DNA of 64,000 bases, from contig CAVTCB010000020.1 of assembly GCA_963733105.1 (NCBI GenBank), positions 124,001-188,000 of the forward strand, given 5' to 3'. Positions 45,202-53,917 of this stretch are shown piece after piece (the first letter of the stretch is position 1; each line of letters begins with the position of its first letter). Source of the DNA: JAFAYN01 sp963733105 (GTDB lineage Bacteria > Gemmatimonadota > Gemmatimonadetes > Longimicrobiales > Longimicrobiaceae). The translations under genes and the position numbers were made by a program. Below the pieces are notes generated by a model that was given only the letters and a program-made list of their open reading frames with translations, searched no databases and had not been told where the DNA came from.

Positions 45202-47133
45202 ATGCACGCGTCCCCCCAGAACAGGGCTTCTCCCTCTCGCGACGCCGCCCGCCCCGGGCGGGCGGCCGCTCCCGCCCTGCCGCCGGGGGAAGCCGCCCGC
45301 GCGGACCTCGCCCTCCGCGTCCTGAACGGCCTGGCCGCGGCCCGCGCCTCGCTCCACCCCCGGCTCGCCGTCGGCTCGCCCGACGACCCGGCGGAAGCGG
45401 AGGCGGAGCGGACCGCCGTACGGGTGATGCGGATGCCGGACCCCGCGGCGCCCGCCGGGCTTTCCGTGCAGCGCAAGGCGCTCCCCGGCGCGGGAGCGGC
45501 GCCGGCCGCGCCCTCCGTGGCGGCCGGGGCGCTCGGCTCCGGGGGGCGGCCCCTGGACGCGGGGGTACGCGCCTTCATGGAGACGCGGTTCGCCCGGGAC
45601 TTCGGGGCGGTCCGCGTGCACACCGGCGGACGCGCCGCCGAGTCGGCCCGCGCCTTCGGAGCGCTGGCGTACACCGTGGGACGCGACGTGGTCTTCGCGG
45701 AGGGGCGCTACGACCCGCACGGGGCCGCGGGGCGGGGGCTCATCGCCCACGAGCTGACCCACGTGGTCCAGCAGGAGGGCTCCGGCCTCCGCGTCCAGCG
45801 GGTCCCCGTCGCCCGCTCCGCCGTGTTCGACCTCCTGGACCGGCTCCACACCCTGTGGAGCCTCAGCAACCCCGAGTACGACGCGGCGCGCGTGGAGGTG
45901 GGCGCCCTCCCCGACCCCGCCGACACCGCCGCGCTCCCGCCGATCACCACGCGCGGCCTGGCCCGCAACGCCGAGCCCCACATCGCCGCCGCCGTCGCCA
46001 ACAACTACCTGGGCACCTCGCTCACCGGGAGCGTGGGGCGCGGGCAGACCAACGCCGTGGCGGACGTGCTGGCGATCCAGACGCTCCTCCGCGCCCACGG
46101 CCTCCTTGCCGACGCGGACCTCGCCACCGAGGCGGCGGCGGTGCGGGCGCTCACCACGCCCACCGTCGCCGCGCCCGACACCACCATCCCGGCGACGCTG
46201 CGGGCCGTCAGCGCCTTCAAGGAGGGGATCGCCCGGCGGACGCTGGGGTGGGACCCGATCCACGCGGACGAGCAGGAGTACGGGGGCGACCGCTACGCCG
46301 GCCGCACCTTCGAGTTCGGGATCTTCTCCATCTTCGTCCCCCGGGGCGTGCGCCCCGACGCCAGCAAGGTGCACGTCTTCTTCTCCCCCGGCGACGCGCA
46401 GGGCGACTCGGGGCTGAACGCGGTCCTCACCCACGGGATGCGGGGCGCCTCCGACGCCTCGGAGTACGTGCTGATCGGCGTCCCGGGGAAGGAGCCCGGC
46501 TTCAACTCCATCACCACCGCGGACATCGCCGCCTGCCTCGCCCGGGTGGGGCGCCCCGCCAACGTCACCGCCCTCCGCCTCAGCGCGCACAGCCGGGGGT
46601 TCCGCGGGTTGCGGGAAACGGTGCGGGGCGCCCTGGTGAACGTGTCGCTGGTGGAGCGGGTGGCGATCTTCGACGCCAACTACCAGAGCGCGGCGAGCGC
46701 CCTGCGCGCCAGCGGGATCCCGGCGAGCCGGGTGGTGGCCTACGACGTGGGCACGGGGACGCTCCCCCTCGCCGGGTCGCGCACCGTGGGGCTCCCGGCC
46801 GGGTGCATGCGCGCCATCGGCTACAGCCGTCTGATCCAGGACGCCATGGTCACCCGCCCCTCGCTGGCGATCCCGGCGGCCGTCCGGGCACAGCTCCTCC
46901 CCCTCCCTCCCCGCGGGAGCTTCACCACCTCCGCGGGCCCGAACAACATCGTCTCCTTCTGCACCGCGAACTCCGCCGCCGTCCGCACCATCCTGAACCA
47001 GGAAGGGTCCCCGGACGGCCTCCGCACCTTCCTGGACGCCAACGACCTGGTCCGCTTCGGGCAGACCTTCTCCCCCGGGATCTACTCCCACCACTTCTTC
47101 GTCGCCGAGCTGGCGCACGAGGTCACGGACTGA
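45202..47133 (+). CDS. DUF4157 (eCIS core) domain protein with alpha/beta-hydrolase-like C-terminal region
   Basis: 643 residues. An Ala-rich N-terminus contains DPAEAEAERTAVRVMRMPDP and SVQRK, both typical of DUF4157 proteins. The DUF4157 domain spans about residues 115-195, ending in the zinc-type HELTHVVQQ (His183, Glu184, His187). Residues 350-640 form a second region with VHVFFSPGD, LTHGMRG and SAHSRGF, where Ser464 sits in a nucleophile-elbow-like setting. DUF4157 marks cargo of extracellular contractile injection systems and related secreted toxins. No injection-system genes are visible here, so delivery is unknown. A GGAGCAGG site precedes the ATG. Confidence 0.75.
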   Translation: MHASPQNRASPSRDAARPGRAAAPALPPGEAARADLALRVLNGLAAARASLHPRLAVGSPDDPAEAEAERTAVRVMRMPDPAAPAGLSVQRKALPGAGAAPAAPSVAAGALGSGGRPLDAGVRAFMETRFARDFGAVRVHTGGRAAESARAFGALAYTVGRDVVFAEGRYDPHGAAGRGLIAHELTHVVQQEGSGLRVQRVPVARSAVFDLLDRLHTLWSLSNPEYDAARVEVGALPDPADTAALPPITTRGLARNAEPHIAAAVANNYLGTSLTGSVGRGQTNAVADVLAIQTLLRAHGLLADADLATEAAAVRALTTPTVAAPDTTIPATLRAVSAFKEGIARRTLGWDPIHADEQEYGGDRYAGRTFEFGIFSIFVPRGVRPDASKVHVFFSPGDAQGDSGLNAVLTHGMRGASDASEYVLIGVPGKEPGFNSITTADIAACLARVGRPANVTALRLSAHSRGFRGLRETVRGALVNVSLVERVAIFDANYQSAASALRASGIPASRVVAYDVGTGTLPLAGSRTVGLPAGCMRAIGYSRLIQDAMVTRPSLAIPAAVRAQLLPLPPRGSFTTSAGPNNIVSFCTANSAAVRTILNQEGSPDGLRTFLDANDLVRFGQTFSPGIYSHHFFVAELAHEVTD

Positions 47134-47316
47134 CCGGCCGCCGCGCCCGGCCGGTTGCCTCGCGCCCCCGCGCGGGGTAAGTTTCCGGATTCCGGAGCCA
47201 GGCGCGGGAACGGTAGTTGCGGCCGCCCACCGGGTTCGCCGCCGCGCCCCCGTGCTCCGGAACGGAAACCGAGTCCCGGAACGGGGGAGGGTACGGCCCT
47301 CCCCGGGAGAAGTGAT

Positions 47317-48456
47317 ATGAGCGCAGGCTCCACGCACGACGGCCCCGCCGCCCCCTACGGCTACGCGCCGCAGGGGAAGGAGACGGGGGTCGTCAAGAGC
47401 AAGGGGAAGCCGACCCTCCACCTGGAGGAGGGGCAGGAGGGGATCCCGATCCGCGCCCGCAAGCCGGAGTGGCTGAAGGTGCGGGCGCCCGGCGGGCCCA
47501 ACTATCTCCGCCTCCAGAAGCTGATGCGCGAGCAGCGCCTCCACACGGTGTGCGAGGAGGCCCACTGCCCCAACATCGGCGAGTGCTGGGAGAGCGGCAC
47601 CGCCACCTTCATCATCCTGGGCGACGTGTGCACGCGCGCGTGCAAGTACTGCGCGGTGGCCCACGGGATGCCGAGCGAGCTGGACTGGGACGAGCCCCGC
47701 CGCGTGACCGACAGCGTGGTGGCGATGGGGCTCGAGCACGTGGTCATCACCTCGGTGAACCGAGACGAGCTGGCCGACGGCGGCGCGGCGATCTACGCCG
47801 AGACCATCCGCCAGATCCGCGAGCGGGTCCCGGGGTGCTCCATCGAGGTGCTGATCCCCGACTTCCGCGGGCGGGAGGACGCCATCCGCACGGTGGTCGA
47901 GGCGCGGCCGGAGATCCTGGCGCACAACATCGACACGGTGGAGCGGCTGATGCGCGCCCTCCGCCCCGGGGGCAAGTACTGGCGCTCCATCTCGCTGCTG
48001 GGCGCGGTGAAGCGCCTCAACCCCGACCAGCTCACCAAGAGCGCGATCATCCTGGGGATGGGGGAGACGGAGGAGGAGATCCTCCAGTCCATGAAGGACC
48101 TCCGCGAGGCCGCGGTGGACATCCTCACGCTGGGGCAGTACCTCCGCCCCTCGCAGCACCACGTCCCGCTGGACCGCTGGGTGACGCCCGACGAGTTCCG
48201 CCGCTGGAAGGAGATCGGCGAGAACGAGCTGGGCTTCCGCCACGTGGAGGCGGGGCCGCTGGTGCGCTCCTCGTACCACGCCAAGGAGCAGGCGCGCGAG
48301 GTGGAGGCCGGCGGCCCCGGCGCCATCACCCAGATCCTGGAGGCGGACCTGGACGAGGCGGTGGAGATCGACACGGCGGAGGCCGCCGCCCGCGCCGCGA
48401 TGGTGGCCATGCCCCCGGTGCAGCCGAAGCAGCTGGTGCAGCTCGGGAGCCTCTGA
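47317..48456 (+). CDS. lipA: Lipoyl synthase
   Basis: 379 residues. The auxiliary cluster motif is CEEAHCPNIGEC near residue 77, the radical-SAM CTRACKYC near residue 104, and RSSYHA closes the domain near residue 318. It inserts two sulfur atoms into the octanoyl chain of E2 and H proteins. A 35-residue N-terminal and a 45-residue Ala-rich C-terminal extension are longer than in E. coli. Its position four genes before pdhC ties lipoate formation to the pyruvate dehydrogenase genes. lipB is absent from the window. Confidence 0.95.
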   Translation: MSAGSTHDGPAAPYGYAPQGKETGVVKSKGKPTLHLEEGQEGIPIRARKPEWLKVRAPGGPNYLRLQKLMREQRLHTVCEEAHCPNIGECWESGTATFIILGDVCTRACKYCAVAHGMPSELDWDEPRRVTDSVVAMGLEHVVITSVNRDELADGGAAIYAETIRQIRERVPGCSIEVLIPDFRGREDAIRTVVEARPEILAHNIDTVERLMRALRPGGKYWRSISLLGAVKRLNPDQLTKSAIILGMGETEEEILQSMKDLREAAVDILTLGQYLRPSQHHVPLDRWVTPDEFRRWKEIGENELGFRHVEAGPLVRSSYHAKEQAREVEAGGPGAITQILEADLDEAVEIDTAEAAARAAMVAMPPVQPKQLVQLGSL

Positions 48457-48466
48457 GGAGCGTTCC

Positions 48467-49063
48467 ATGACGCCGACCTCGACCCGCCCGCCCATCTCTC
48501 CCTCCGAGTACCTGGTCCGCGAGCGCGCGGCCCGGTACAAGAGCGAGTACGTGGGTGGCGAGATCCGCGCGATGGCCGGGGCGAGCCGCAACCACAATCG
48601 GGTCGCGCTGAGCCTGGGGGCCGCGCTGCACGCGCAGCTGACGGGCGGCCCCTGCGAGGCGTTCGTGAGCGACATGCGGGTGAAGGTGGCGTCCATGGAT
48701 ACCTACTTCTACCCGGACGTGGTGGTGACCTGCGGCGCCTCCGAGCTGGAGGACGACCAGGAGGACACGCTCCTGAACCCCGTGGTGATCGCGGAGGTGC
48801 TCTCCCCCTCCACGTCGGACTACGACCACACGCGGAAGTGGGAGCACTACCGGCGCATCCCCTCGCTGAGGGACTACCTCCTCTTCAGCCAGAGCGAGCC
48901 CCGCGTGGAGCGGTACGCACGCCAGTCGGAGGGGCTCTGGCTCTTCAGCGAGACCACCGGGCTGGACGCGATGCTGCGGCTCGACTCCATCGGGTGCACG
49001 ATCGCGCTGAGGGACGTGTACGAGCGGGTGCTCCGGCGCTCTGCGGCGCCGAACCGGACCTGA
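48467..49063 (+). CDS. Uma2 family protein (PD-(D/E)XK nuclease fold)
   Basis: 198 residues with Uma2/DUF820 marks: SPSEYLVRERAARYKSEYVGGEIRAM, YFYPDVVVTC (catalytic Asp), VVIAEVLSPSTSDYDHTRKWEHYRRIPSLRDYLL (Glu-x-Leu core and Lys). The fold is that of restriction endonucleases, but the family's true activity is not known. It sits between lipA and pdhA, 10 bp after lipA and 20 bp before pdhA, on the same strand. The insertion in a conserved metabolic cluster suggests mobile-element-type gain rather than function in lipoylation. Confidence 0.9.
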   Translation: MTPTSTRPPISPSEYLVRERAARYKSEYVGGEIRAMAGASRNHNRVALSLGAALHAQLTGGPCEAFVSDMRVKVASMDTYFYPDVVVTCGASELEDDQEDTLLNPVVIAEVLSPSTSDYDHTRKWEHYRRIPSLRDYLLFSQSEPRVERYARQSEGLWLFSETTGLDAMLRLDSIGCTIALRDVYERVLRRSAAPNRT

Positions 49064-49083
49064 CCGAACCAGAAATAGATACG

Positions 49084-50241
49084 ATGGCAAAGACCCAGAC
49101 CAAGGAACGCGCTCCCGACACCCAGGCCGAGGCCGAGGTGCAGGCCGAGCAGCAGCCGCCGGCGCCTTCGCGGGAGGCGGAGCGGCAGTGGCGGGAGGCG
49201 GAGAAGCCCGCGGGGACGGACGAGGAGCTGCTCCGCTCGCTCCCCCGGGAGAAGCTCCGCAAGATGGCGTACGACATGCTCCTGGGCCGCCGCTTCGAGG
49301 AGAAGACGGCCGAGGCGTACGCCCTCGGCAAGATCGGCGGCTTCTGCCACCTGTACATCGGGCAGGAGGCGGTGGCGGTGGGCGCCATCCACGCGCTGGA
49401 GCGCGAGGACTACGTGATGACCGCCTACCGCGAGCACGTGCACGCCCTGCAGTGCGGGGTGGAGCCCGGCCCGATCATGGCGGAGCTGTACGGCCGCGCC
49501 GACGGCTGCTCCAAGGGGAAGGGCGGCTCCATGCACATGTTCTCGGCGGAGCACAACTACCTGGGCGGCCACGGGATCGTGGGCGCGCAGGTGCCGCTGG
49601 CGCTGGGGGTGGCGTGGAAGATCAAGTACCGCAAGGAGCCCCGCGTCATGCAGGTGTACATGGGCGAGGCGGCGGTGAACCAGGGGGCCTTCCACGAGTC
49701 GCTGAACATGGCGGCGCTCTGGAAGCTCCCGCTGGTGGTGATCGTGGAGAACAACCGCTTCGGGATGGGGACGGCGTGGGAGCGCGCCTCGTCGCTGTAC
49801 GACATCTCGCAGAAGGCCAGCGCCTACGCCATGCCCTCGGCGGTGGCGGACGGGATGGACGTGCTGGACATGTACCGGGTGGCGAAGGAGGCGGCGGACC
49901 GCGCCCGCGCCGGCGAGGGCCCCACGCTGATCGAGGCGCGCACCTACCGCTTCGTGGGCCACTCCATGTCGGACCCGGTCTCGGGCGTGTACCGCACCAA
50001 GGAGGACGTGGAGCGGGAGAAGCTCAAGGACCCCATCCGCATCTTCGCCGACCTCCTGGCCAAGGAGGGGATCCTCTCGCAGGAGGAGCTGGAGGGGATG
50101 GACGCCGAGGTGAAGCGCATCTCCGAGGAGGCCGCCGACTTCGCCGACAAGTCCCCGGAGCCCGCCGCCGAGGAGCTGTACACCGAGGTGTACGCCGAGG
50201 AGGACGTGAACGGCCGCCTCTACTTCGACGGCCGCCGCTGA
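49084..50241 (+). CDS. pdhA: Pyruvate dehydrogenase E1 component, alpha subunit
   Basis: 385 residues. A 35-residue Gln/Glu-rich N-terminal extension precedes the E1-alpha domain: YDMLLGRRFEEKTAEAYALGKIGGFCHLYIGQEAVAVGAI, GCSKGKGGSMHMFS, GHGIVGAQVPLALGVA and the TPP-binding region MGEAAVNQGAFHESLNMAALW. The TPP motif reads GEAAVNQG where most enzymes have GDGAxNxG. RTYRFVGHSMSDP follows. It decarboxylates pyruvate and passes the acetyl group to lipoyl-E2. Hairpin copy E separates it from pdhB. Confidence 0.92.
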   Translation: MAKTQTKERAPDTQAEAEVQAEQQPPAPSREAERQWREAEKPAGTDEELLRSLPREKLRKMAYDMLLGRRFEEKTAEAYALGKIGGFCHLYIGQEAVAVGAIHALEREDYVMTAYREHVHALQCGVEPGPIMAELYGRADGCSKGKGGSMHMFSAEHNYLGGHGIVGAQVPLALGVAWKIKYRKEPRVMQVYMGEAAVNQGAFHESLNMAALWKLPLVVIVENNRFGMGTAWERASSLYDISQKASAYAMPSAVADGMDVLDMYRVAKEAADRARAGEGPTLIEARTYRFVGHSMSDPVSGVYRTKEDVEREKLKDPIRIFADLLAKEGILSQEELEGMDAEVKRISEEAADFADKSPEPAAEELYTEVYAEEDVNGRLYFDGRR

Positions 50242-50278
50242 GCGGGATGATTTGAGTTAGGGATCGTGACCCGAAGGG

Positions 50279-50371
50279 CGGAGACGCCGCGCGGTTTGCG
50301 GCGGCTCCGTCCGCGCAGCGGCGGTCGTTTCGCCGCTACGCGGATAGAGCCCGACCCCGGCGCCAGCCGGG
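50279..50371 (+). repeat. Diverged hairpin repeat, copy E, between pdhA and pdhB
   Basis: Hairpin 1 reads GGAGAC-GCCGC-GCGGTTT-GCGGC-GGCTCC (50280-50308), the exact module of copies A-D. Hairpin 2 has the stem CGGCG/CGCCG around GTCGTTT (50319-50335). A third stem CCCCGG/CCGGGG follows. Conserved three-module order is lost. It is inside a transcript, unlike copies B, C and D. Confidence 0.6.
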
Positions 50372-50401
50372 GGAACTCCCAGATAGACGGATAGCCGAGA
50401 C

Positions 50402-51382
50402 ATGGCCGTAATTACCTACCGCGAGGCCCTGAACCAGGCCCTCGCCGAGGAGATGGAGAGGGACCCGGACGTCTTCCTGATGGGCGAGGAGGTCGGCGTC
50501 TACAACGGGGCCTACAAGGTGTCCAAGGGGCTGCTGGACCGCTTCGGCGAGATGCGGGTGGTGGACACCCCCATCACGGAGCTGGGCTTCGCCGGCCTGG
50601 GCGTGGGCGCGGCGATGACGGGGCTGCGCCCGGTGATCGAGTTCATGACCTGGAACTTCGCCATGCTGGCGTTCGACCAGATCTACAACTCGGCGGCGAA
50701 GCTCCTTTCCATGAGCGGCGGCCAGTTCCCCATCCCGGTGACCTTCCGCGGGCCCACGGGGGCGGCGCTCCAGCTGTCGGCGCAGCACTCGCAGGCGCTG
50801 GAGTCGCAGATCGCCCACTACCCGGGGCTCAAGGTGGTGGTCCCCGGCACGCCGGCGGACGCGAAGGGGCTCCTCAAGGCGGCGATCCGCGACGAGGACC
50901 CGGTGTGCGTGTTCGAGGGGGAGATGCTGTACAACCTCAAGGGCGAGGTCCCGGAGGACCCCGACTACGTGATCCCCCTGGGGGTGGCGGAGCTGAAGCG
51001 GGAGGGGAGCGACGTGTCCATCATCACCCACGGGAAGATGATCCACGTGGCGCTCCAGGCGGCGGCGCAGCTCGAAAAGGACGGGATCGACGCGGAGGTG
51101 CTGGACCTGCGCTCGCTCCGCCCGCTGGACACGGAGGCGATCCTGAACACGGTGGCGAAGACCAACCGCGTGGTGCTGCTGGAGGAGGGGTGGCCCTACG
51201 GCGGGATCACGGCCACGGTGGCGGCGATGATCCAGGAGGAGGCGTTCGACGAGCTGGACGCGCCGGTGCTGCGCGTGACGCAGGCGGATGTCCCCATGCC
51301 CTACGCGAAGGGGCTGGAGAAGGCGGCGAAGCCGAGCGCGGAGCTGGTCATCCAGAAGGTCAACAAGGTCCTGTACCGCTAA
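50402..51382 (+). CDS. pdhB: Pyruvate dehydrogenase E1 component, beta subunit
   Basis: 326 residues: MGEEVGVYNGAYKVSKGLLDRFG, DTPITELGFAGLGVGAAMTGLRPVIEFM, FRGPTGAALQLSAQHSQALE, and the C-terminal VVLLEEGWPYGGI. These are the E1-beta hallmarks that close the TPP site with the alpha subunit. It lacks a strong ribosome binding site; the 160-bp gap upstream carries hairpin copy E. It is followed by pdhC after 23 bp, so the E1 and E2 genes form one unit. Confidence 0.95.
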   Translation: MAVITYREALNQALAEEMERDPDVFLMGEEVGVYNGAYKVSKGLLDRFGEMRVVDTPITELGFAGLGVGAAMTGLRPVIEFMTWNFAMLAFDQIYNSAAKLLSMSGGQFPIPVTFRGPTGAALQLSAQHSQALESQIAHYPGLKVVVPGTPADAKGLLKAAIRDEDPVCVFEGEMLYNLKGEVPEDPDYVIPLGVAELKREGSDVSIITHGKMIHVALQAAAQLEKDGIDAEVLDLRSLRPLDTEAILNTVAKTNRVVLLEEGWPYGGITATVAAMIQEEAFDELDAPVLRVTQADVPMPYAKGLEKAAKPSAELVIQKVNKVLYR

Positions 51383-51405
51383 AAAAGCCCTCAGGAGACG
51401 GACAC

Positions 51406-52784
51406 GTGGCAACCAAGGTCTACATGGAGGCGCTCTCCCCCACGATGGAGGAGGGGCGGCTCGTCACCTGGCTCAAGAACGAGGGCGACGAGGTCAAGGA
51501 GGGGGACCTCCTGGCCGAGGTCGAGACGGACAAGGCGACCATGGAGCTGGTGGCCCGCGGGTCGGGGGTGCTCCGCAAGCGGATGATCGCGGACGGCGAG
51601 ACGGCGAACGTGGGGACGGTGATCGCGGTGATCGCCGGCGCGGACGAGGACGTGTCGGCGCTGACGGGCGCCGCCGAGGCTACCGCGTCGCAGGCGGCCT
51701 CCACCACGGAGGCCCCGGCCAGGGAGACGGTGGAGGCGGTGGCCTCCGGCGGCGACGTGGGGAAGGGCGCGGCGCCCACCCCCACTCCGGACTCGAAGAC
51801 GCGGGCGGCGACGGGGGAGGGGCAGCCCTCCGTCGTGCAGTCGGGCGGCGGGAGCAACGGGCAGCGAGAGGGCGGGCGCGTGAAGGCGTCGCCGCTGGCG
51901 CGGCGGCTCGCGACGGAGGCGGGGGTGGAGATCTCGGGGCTGCAGGGGAGCGGGCCGGGCGGGCGGATCGTGAAGCGCGACATCGAGCAGGCGGCGCAGG
52001 GCGGGGCGCAGCGTCCCGCGGCGGCGGCGGCGCTCCGGCCGCGGAGGCGCAGGCCCCGGCGGCGGAGGCCGCTCCCGCTCCGGTGGCCGCGGGCGCGGGG
52101 CACCGCGACCTCCCGCTCTCGCAGATGCGGAAGACCATCGCGAAGCGGCTCTCGCAGTCCATCGGGCCGGTGCCGCACTTCTTCCTCACGGTCGAGGTCG
52201 ACATGGGGGAGGCGATGGGGGTGCGGAAGCGGATCAACGAGCGCTTCGCGGACCAGGGGATCAAGGTCTCCCCCAACGACCTGGTGATCAAGGCGGTGGC
52301 CTCGGCGCTGCGCCGGCACCCGTGGGTGAACGCCTCGTGGACGGGCGAGTCCATCCGCCTCTTCGACGTGGTGCACGTGGGGGTGGCGGTGGCGGTGGAG
52401 GAGGGGCTGATCACCCCGGTGATCCGCGACGCGGACCGCAAGGGCGTGGGCGAGATCGCGCAGGAGGTGAAGGAGCTGGCCGGGCGCGCCCGCGAGAAGA
52501 AGCTGAAGCCGGAGGAGTACACGGGCGCCACCTTCTCCATCTCCAACCTGGGGATGTTCGGGATCGAGCAGTTCACGGCGGTGATCAACCCGCCGGAGGC
52601 GGCGATCCTGGCCGTGGGCGCGGTGGAGGACAAGGTCGTCGTGGTGAACGGGGAGATGACCATCCGCCCGCGGATGCACGTCACGCTCTCCTGCGACCAC
52701 CGGGTGATCGACGGCGCGACGGGGGCGCAGTTCCTCCAGACGCTGAAGAAGTACCTGGAAGACCCGATGATGATGATCGCCTGA
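51406..52784 (+). CDS. pdhC: Pyruvate dehydrogenase E2 (dihydrolipoyl acetyltransferase), frameshifted
   Basis: From GTG 51406 (GGAGAC site) the lipoyl domain is complete, with the lipoylated Lys in EVETDKATMEL near residue 44. A Thr/Pro/Gly linker and the E1/E3-binding domain (VKASPLARRLATEAGVEISGLQGSGPGGRIVKRDI) follow. Near 52020, in a GCGGCGGCGGCGGCG run, the frame changes. The catalytic domain then continues to 52784: LSQMRKTIAKRLSQS, SPNDLVIKAVASAL, and SCDHRVIDGATGAQF with catalytic His and Asp. About 459 residues once corrected. It is the lipoate-carrying core of the complex; the E3 gene is not in the window. Confidence 0.9.
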
Positions 52785-52808
52785 GACTCCAGGTGATCCG
52801 GATGGTGG

Positions 52809-52840
52809 AGCGCCCCCGGCCGGGATCGGTCGGGGGCGCT
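52809..52840 (+). terminator. Terminator after the pdh genes
   Basis: AGCGCCCCCG (52809-52818) and CGGGGGCGCT (52831-52840) form a perfect 10-bp stem with a 12-base loop, followed by TCGTATG, 25 bp after the pdhC stop. Confidence 0.7.
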
Positions 52841-52864
52841 TCGTATGTGGGGTCATATCAATGT

Positions 52865-52893
52865 TTGGCGGAAACCCCTGGGCGGTTTAGCTT
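52865..52893 (+). promoter_or_regulatory. Promoter of the hicB-type gene
   Basis: TTGGCG (52865-52870) and TAGCTT (52888-52893) with a 17-bp spacer. The whole block TTGGCGGAA...GTTTAGCTT recurs at 53608-53636, upstream of the Phd/PIN pair, which suggests shared regulation or duplication. Confidence 0.55.
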
Positions 52894-52932
52894 GCATTAA
52901 AAGGCTGACCCCTCGAATCGTAGCAAGGAAGA

Positions 52933-53112
52933 ATGGAATCTTCGTATACGGCGGTGGTGCAACAGCGAGGAGCCTGGTGGGTCGGCTGGATCGAAGAGGT
53001 CCCCGGTGTGAACTCCCAGGGTGAGTCGCGGGAAGAATTGATGGTCAATCTCAGCTCCGCTCTGGAGGAAGTGCTGGAGATGAACCAGGCGGACGCATCG
53101 CCGCAGCCCTGA
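52933..53112 (+). CDS. HicB-type antitoxin-like protein
   Basis: 59 residues: MESSYTAVVQQRGAWWVGWIEEVPGVNSQGESREELMVNLSSALEEVLEMN. The WWVGWIEEVPGVNSQG and EELMxNLxxALxExL segments are the HicB partial RNase-H fold. No HicA toxin gene adjoins it on either side. Solitary HicB proteins occur as remnants or regulators. The stop is 5 bp before the next ATG. The coding reading rests on the family match and on the promoter upstream. Confidence 0.8.
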   Translation: MESSYTAVVQQRGAWWVGWIEEVPGVNSQGESREELMVNLSSALEEVLEMNQADASPQP

Positions 53113-53117
53113 ACCCG

Positions 53118-53567
53118 ATGCTTCGCTGGCGAGCCGGTCTCTGGAGTGTCTGCTTCGCACTAGCCGCCTGTCTCTCCCCGGACCCCGAGCAGACGGTCCG
53201 ACACCGGCACCCGAACGGGCTGTCGCTCGACCTCCCGGACTCCCTCGTCGTGGAGCGGACATCCGACGGGTTCCGCGTCCGCCCGCCGGGCACCGGGAAC
53301 GCGGTGCGGAACCCGGTCGAGGTGGTCGCGAGCCTCCGCCCCGGCGGGGCGCGACCGGGAGGTGGACGCTGGAGCACCCGGCGCGGCGCGCGATATCGGG
53401 TGCTGGAGGACGAGGGTGGCTCCGGCGGCGCCGGCTACCGGCTGGAGGCGTGGAAGAAGCATCCCGGCGGGCACGTCCGCTTCGAGCAGTACACTCAGCG
53501 GGAGGGCGGCGCACCCGACTTCGCACTCGCGTGGCGGGTGATCGGGGGCAGCGGAGTGGAGCGGTAG
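53118..53567 (+). CDS. Small lipoprotein, possibly Tsi3-like immunity protein
   Basis: 149 residues. A lipoprotein signal ends LWSVCFALAACLS (lipobox LAAC). The mature part reads HPNGLSLDLPDSLVVERTSDGFRVRPPG, then RYRVLEDEGGSGGAGYRLEAWKKHPGGHVRFEQYTQ, ending FALAWRVIGG. This pattern recalls the periplasmic immunity lipoproteins that neutralise type VI effectors (Tsi3-like), but the match is from memory. It starts 5 bp after the hicB-type gene. No effector gene is next to it. Confidence 0.55.
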   Translation: MLRWRAGLWSVCFALAACLSPDPEQTVRHRHPNGLSLDLPDSLVVERTSDGFRVRPPGTGNAVRNPVEVVASLRPGGARPGGGRWSTRRGARYRVLEDEGGSGGAGYRLEAWKKHPGGHVRFEQYTQREGGAPDFALAWRVIGGSGVER

Positions 53568-53607
53568 ATGCATCCCATGGGAGCGCTTTACATGATGGCG
53601 GCCACGG

Positions 53608-53636
53608 TTGGCGGAAGCGTCCGGAGCGTTTAGCTT
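53608..53636 (+). promoter_or_regulatory. Promoter of the Phd/PIN pair
   Basis: TTGGCG (53608-53613) and TAGCTT (53631-53636) with a 17-bp spacer, nearly identical to the block at 52865-52893. It is 35 bp upstream of the ATG at 53672. Confidence 0.6.
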
Positions 53637-53671
53637 CCACGTTGGAACAAATACTCCGGCTGGAGGAGAGT

Positions 53672-53905
53672 ATGGCCTCACGCGCAGTCGACCTGAACCA
53701 GGCCCAGACCCAGCTCACCGAGCTGGTAGACCATGCCTCCCAATCAGGTGAGGAGGTGCTTCTCACCCGGGAGGGCGAGGCGGTAGCCAAGATCGTCCCC
53801 CTGGTCCGCTCCCGGCCGGCGCGCCGCTTCGGCAGCGCCCGGGGACAGGTCACGGTGCCGGACGACTTCGATGCTCCGCTGGACGATTTCCGCGACTACA
53901 TGTAG
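53672..53905 (+). CDS. Phd/YefM family antitoxin
   Basis: 77 residues: SRAVDLNQAQTQLTELVDHASQSGEEVLLTREGEAVAKIVPL is the canonical Phd/YefM N-terminal DNA-binding fold. The acidic tail (VPDDFDAPLDDFRDYM) is the toxin-binding segment. GGAGGAGA precedes the ATG. It is paired with a PIN-domain toxin 12 bp on. Antitoxins of this class normally repress the promoter at 53608-53636. Confidence 0.92.
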   Translation: MASRAVDLNQAQTQLTELVDHASQSGEEVLLTREGEAVAKIVPLVRSRPARRFGSARGQVTVPDDFDAPLDDFRDYM

Positions 53906-53917
53906 ACGGTCGCACAC

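Noticed and set aside
52933..53567. A HicAB toxin pair
   Set aside because: The HicB-like gene has no HicA beside it; the following gene is a lipoprotein, not a double-stranded-RNA-binding-fold toxin.
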